DNA from: Argentina anserina
Lineage: Eukaryota > Streptophyta > Magnoliopsida > Rosales > Rosaceae
NCBI RefSeq assembly: GCF_933775445.1
Contig: NW_026089480.1
Coordinates: 345,842-409,841, forward strand
DNA length: 64,000 bases
Reading direction: 5' to 3'
Of this stretch, positions 61,806-64,000 are shown piece by piece; within the stretch, counting starts at the first letter, position 1, and every line of letters begins with the position of its first letter. Below the pieces are notes generated by a model that saw only the letters and a list, made by a program, of their open reading frames with translations, was not told where the DNA came from and did not search any database. The position numbers and the translations under genes are program-made.

Positions 61806-63164
61806 ACTCAAACGAGAAATGAAAAGATACACAATTGGAATAGTAAAGATACGCAAACGATGTAAAGATACTCAGTTTGAAAGAAACACACTCCCACACT
61901 TGCAAAACTCTCAAATTCGATAGAAACTCGCATCAGAAAGCCTTACAGAAAGATACTCAAACGAGAAATGAAAAGATACACAATTGGAATAGTAAAGATA
62001 CGCAAACGATGTAAAGATACACAATTGGAATAGTAAAGATACGCAAACGTTGTAAAGATACTCAGTTTGAAAGAAACACACTCCCACACTTGCAAAACTC
62101 TCAAATACAATAGAAACTCGCATCAGAAGCCTTACAGAAAGATACTCAAACGAGAAATGAAAAGATACACAATTGGAATAGTAAAGAATCGCAAACGATG
62201 TAAAGATACTCAGTTTGAAAGAAACACACTCCCACACTTGCAAAACTCTCAAATTCAATAGAAACTCGCATCCGAAAGCCTTACAGAAAGATACTCAAAC
62301 GAGAAATGAAAAGATACACAATTGGAATAGTAAAGATACGCAAACGATGTAAAGATACACAATTGGAATAGTAAAGATACGCAAACGATGTAAAGATACT
62401 CAGTTTGAAAGAAACACACTCCCACACTTGCAAAACTCTCAAAGTCAATAGAAACTCGCATCAGAAAGCCTTACAGAAAGACACTGAAACGAGAAATGAA
62501 AAGATACACAATTGGAATAGTAAAGATACGCTAACGATGTAAAGATACACAATTGGAATAGTAAAGATACGCAAATGATGTAAAGATACACAATTGGAAT
62601 AGTAAAGATACGCAAACGATGTAAAGATACTCAGTTTGAAAGAAACACACTCCCACACTTGCAAAACTCTCAAATTCAATAGAAACTCGCATCAGAAAGC
62701 CTTAGAGAAAGATACTCAAACGAGAAATGAAAAGATACACAATTGGAATAGTAAAGATACGCAAACGATGTAAAGATACTCAGTTTGAAAGAAACACACT
62801 CCCACACTTGCAAAACTCTCAAATACAATAGAAACTCGCATCAGAAGCCTTACAGAAAGATACTCAAACGAGAAATGAAAAGATACACAATTGGAATAGT
62901 AAAGATACGCAAACGATGTAAAGATACTCAGTTTGAAAGAAACACACTCCCACACTTGCAAAACTCTCAAATACAATAGAAACTCGCATAAGAAGCCTTA
63001 CAGCAAGATACTCAAACGAGAAATGAAAAGATACACAATTGGAATAGTAAAGATACGCAAACGATGTAAAGATACACAATTGGAATAGTAAAAGATACGC
63101 AAACGATGTAAAGATACTCAGTTTGAAAGAAACACACTCCCACACTTGCAAAACTCTCAAATTC

Positions 63165-63924
63165 AATAGAAACTCGCATCAGAAAGCCTTACAGAAAGAT
63201 ACTCAAACGAGAAATGAAAAGATACACAATTGGAATAGTAAAGATACGCAAACGATGTAAAGATACTCAGTTTGAAAGAAACACACTCCCACACTTGCAA
63301 AAACTCTCAAATTCAATAGAAACTCGCATCAGAAAGCCTTACAGAAAGACACTGAAACGAGAAATGAAAAGATACACAATTGGAATAGTAAAGATACGCA
63401 AACGATGTAAAGATACACAATTGGAATAGTAAAGATACGCAAACGTTGTAAAGATACTCAGTTTGAAAGAAACACACTCCCACACTTGCAAAACTCTCAA
63501 ATACAATAGAAACTGGCATCAGAAAGCCTTACAGAAAGATACTCAAACGAGAAATGAAAAGATACACAATTGGAATAGTAAAGATACGCAAACGATGTAA
63601 AGATACACAATTGGAATAGTAAAGATACGCAAACGATGTAAAGATACTCAGTTTGAAAGAAACACACTCCCACACTTGCAAAACTCTCAAATTCAATAGA
63701 AACTCGCATCAGAAAGCCTTACAGAAAGACACTGAAACGAGAAATGAAAAGATACACAATTGGAATAGTAAAGATACGCAAACGATGTAAAGATACACAA
63801 TTGGAATAGTAAAGATACGCAAACGTTGGAAAGATACTCAGTTTGAAAGAAACACACTCCCACACTTGCAAAACTCTCAAATACAATAGAAACTGGCATC
63901 AGAAAGCCTTACAGAAAGATACTC
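63165..63924. repeat. 380-bp dimer higher-order repeat
   Basis: Two successive 380-bp dimers of 190-bp units alternate agaaactcgcatcagaaagcc plus cactgaaacg with agaaactggcatc plus caaacgttg. The second copy has gttggaaag instead of gttgtaaag at 63826. Whether the dimer continues beyond the window cannot be seen. Confidence 0.7.
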
Positions 63925-64000
63925 AAACGAGAAATGAAAAGATACACAATTGGAATAGTAAAGATACGCAAACGATGTAAAGATACACAATTGGAATAGT

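Larger units (their letters stand above)
46152..64000. repeat. Right satellite array
   Basis: Same satellite family as on the left, on the order of 100 units, running off the end of the window. It resumes in exact phase after the B target duplication. Compared with the left array it has more 148-149 bp units, and its own set of variants, such as actcaaacgtgaaatg, agaaactggcatc, cacaatttgaatag and gaaaccggcatc. This marks a partly separate homogenisation history. Small indels also occur: a missing base at caaacgtgtaaag near 47105 and an extra A at gtaaaagatacgc near 63087. Confidence 0.97.

Noticed and set aside
46152..64000. CRISPR-like regular repeats
   Set aside because: There are no unique spacers between short repeats; the whole unit is repeated. 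The sequence is plant satellite.

Overview
This is a plant (angiosperm, probably eudicot) repeat-dense window, most likely pericentromeric or centromeric heterochromatin. I see no host gene, tRNA gene, rRNA gene or CRISPR array. About 36 kb is one AT-rich satellite family. The rest is a nested stack of four related Ty3/gypsy LTR retrotransposon insertions, all on the minus strand. The clade looks Athila-like: the primer-binding site matches the plant tRNA-Asp 3' end, gag has a CCHC knuckle, the pol order is PR-RT-RH-INT, and there is no chromodomain. The species cannot be named from the sequence.

Layout: (1) 1-17575, left satellite array. (2) 17576-24192, element A, a non-autonomous LTR element with near-identical LTRs and a right LTR clipped by a small deletion. 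(3) 24193-24953, a short satellite island of four units. (4) 24954-46146, element B, a solo LTR with target duplication AAAGA, split by element C. (5) 25847-45015, element C, the only gag-pol carrier (about 11.2 kb without its insert), target duplication ATGAA. (6) 28361-36307, element D, a second non-autonomous element inserted in the 3' untranslated region of C, target duplication GCTCT. (7) 46147-64000, right satellite array, continuing in the register broken by B.

The order of events reads directly from the nesting: satellite first, then B, then C into B, then D into C. A is an independent insertion. The satellite unit is a 148-149 bp body plus a 41-bp module present in one, two or three copies in total, giving unit lengths of about 148, 189 and 230. 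It is built on the box AAAGATAC recurring every 19-24 bp. Both arrays show large recent block duplications: offsets 7370, 2420 and 9790 bp on the left; 3721, 1353 and 380 bp on the right.

The elements fit an autonomous/parasite system. A, C and D share the tRNA-Asp primer site, a leader block of about 400 bp, a polypurine motif and a conserved stem-loop, but only C has gag-pol. C itself is broken by one frameshift and three in-frame stops, although its two LTRs differ at only one position that I can find. It was therefore probably already defective when it moved, helped by another copy elsewhere.
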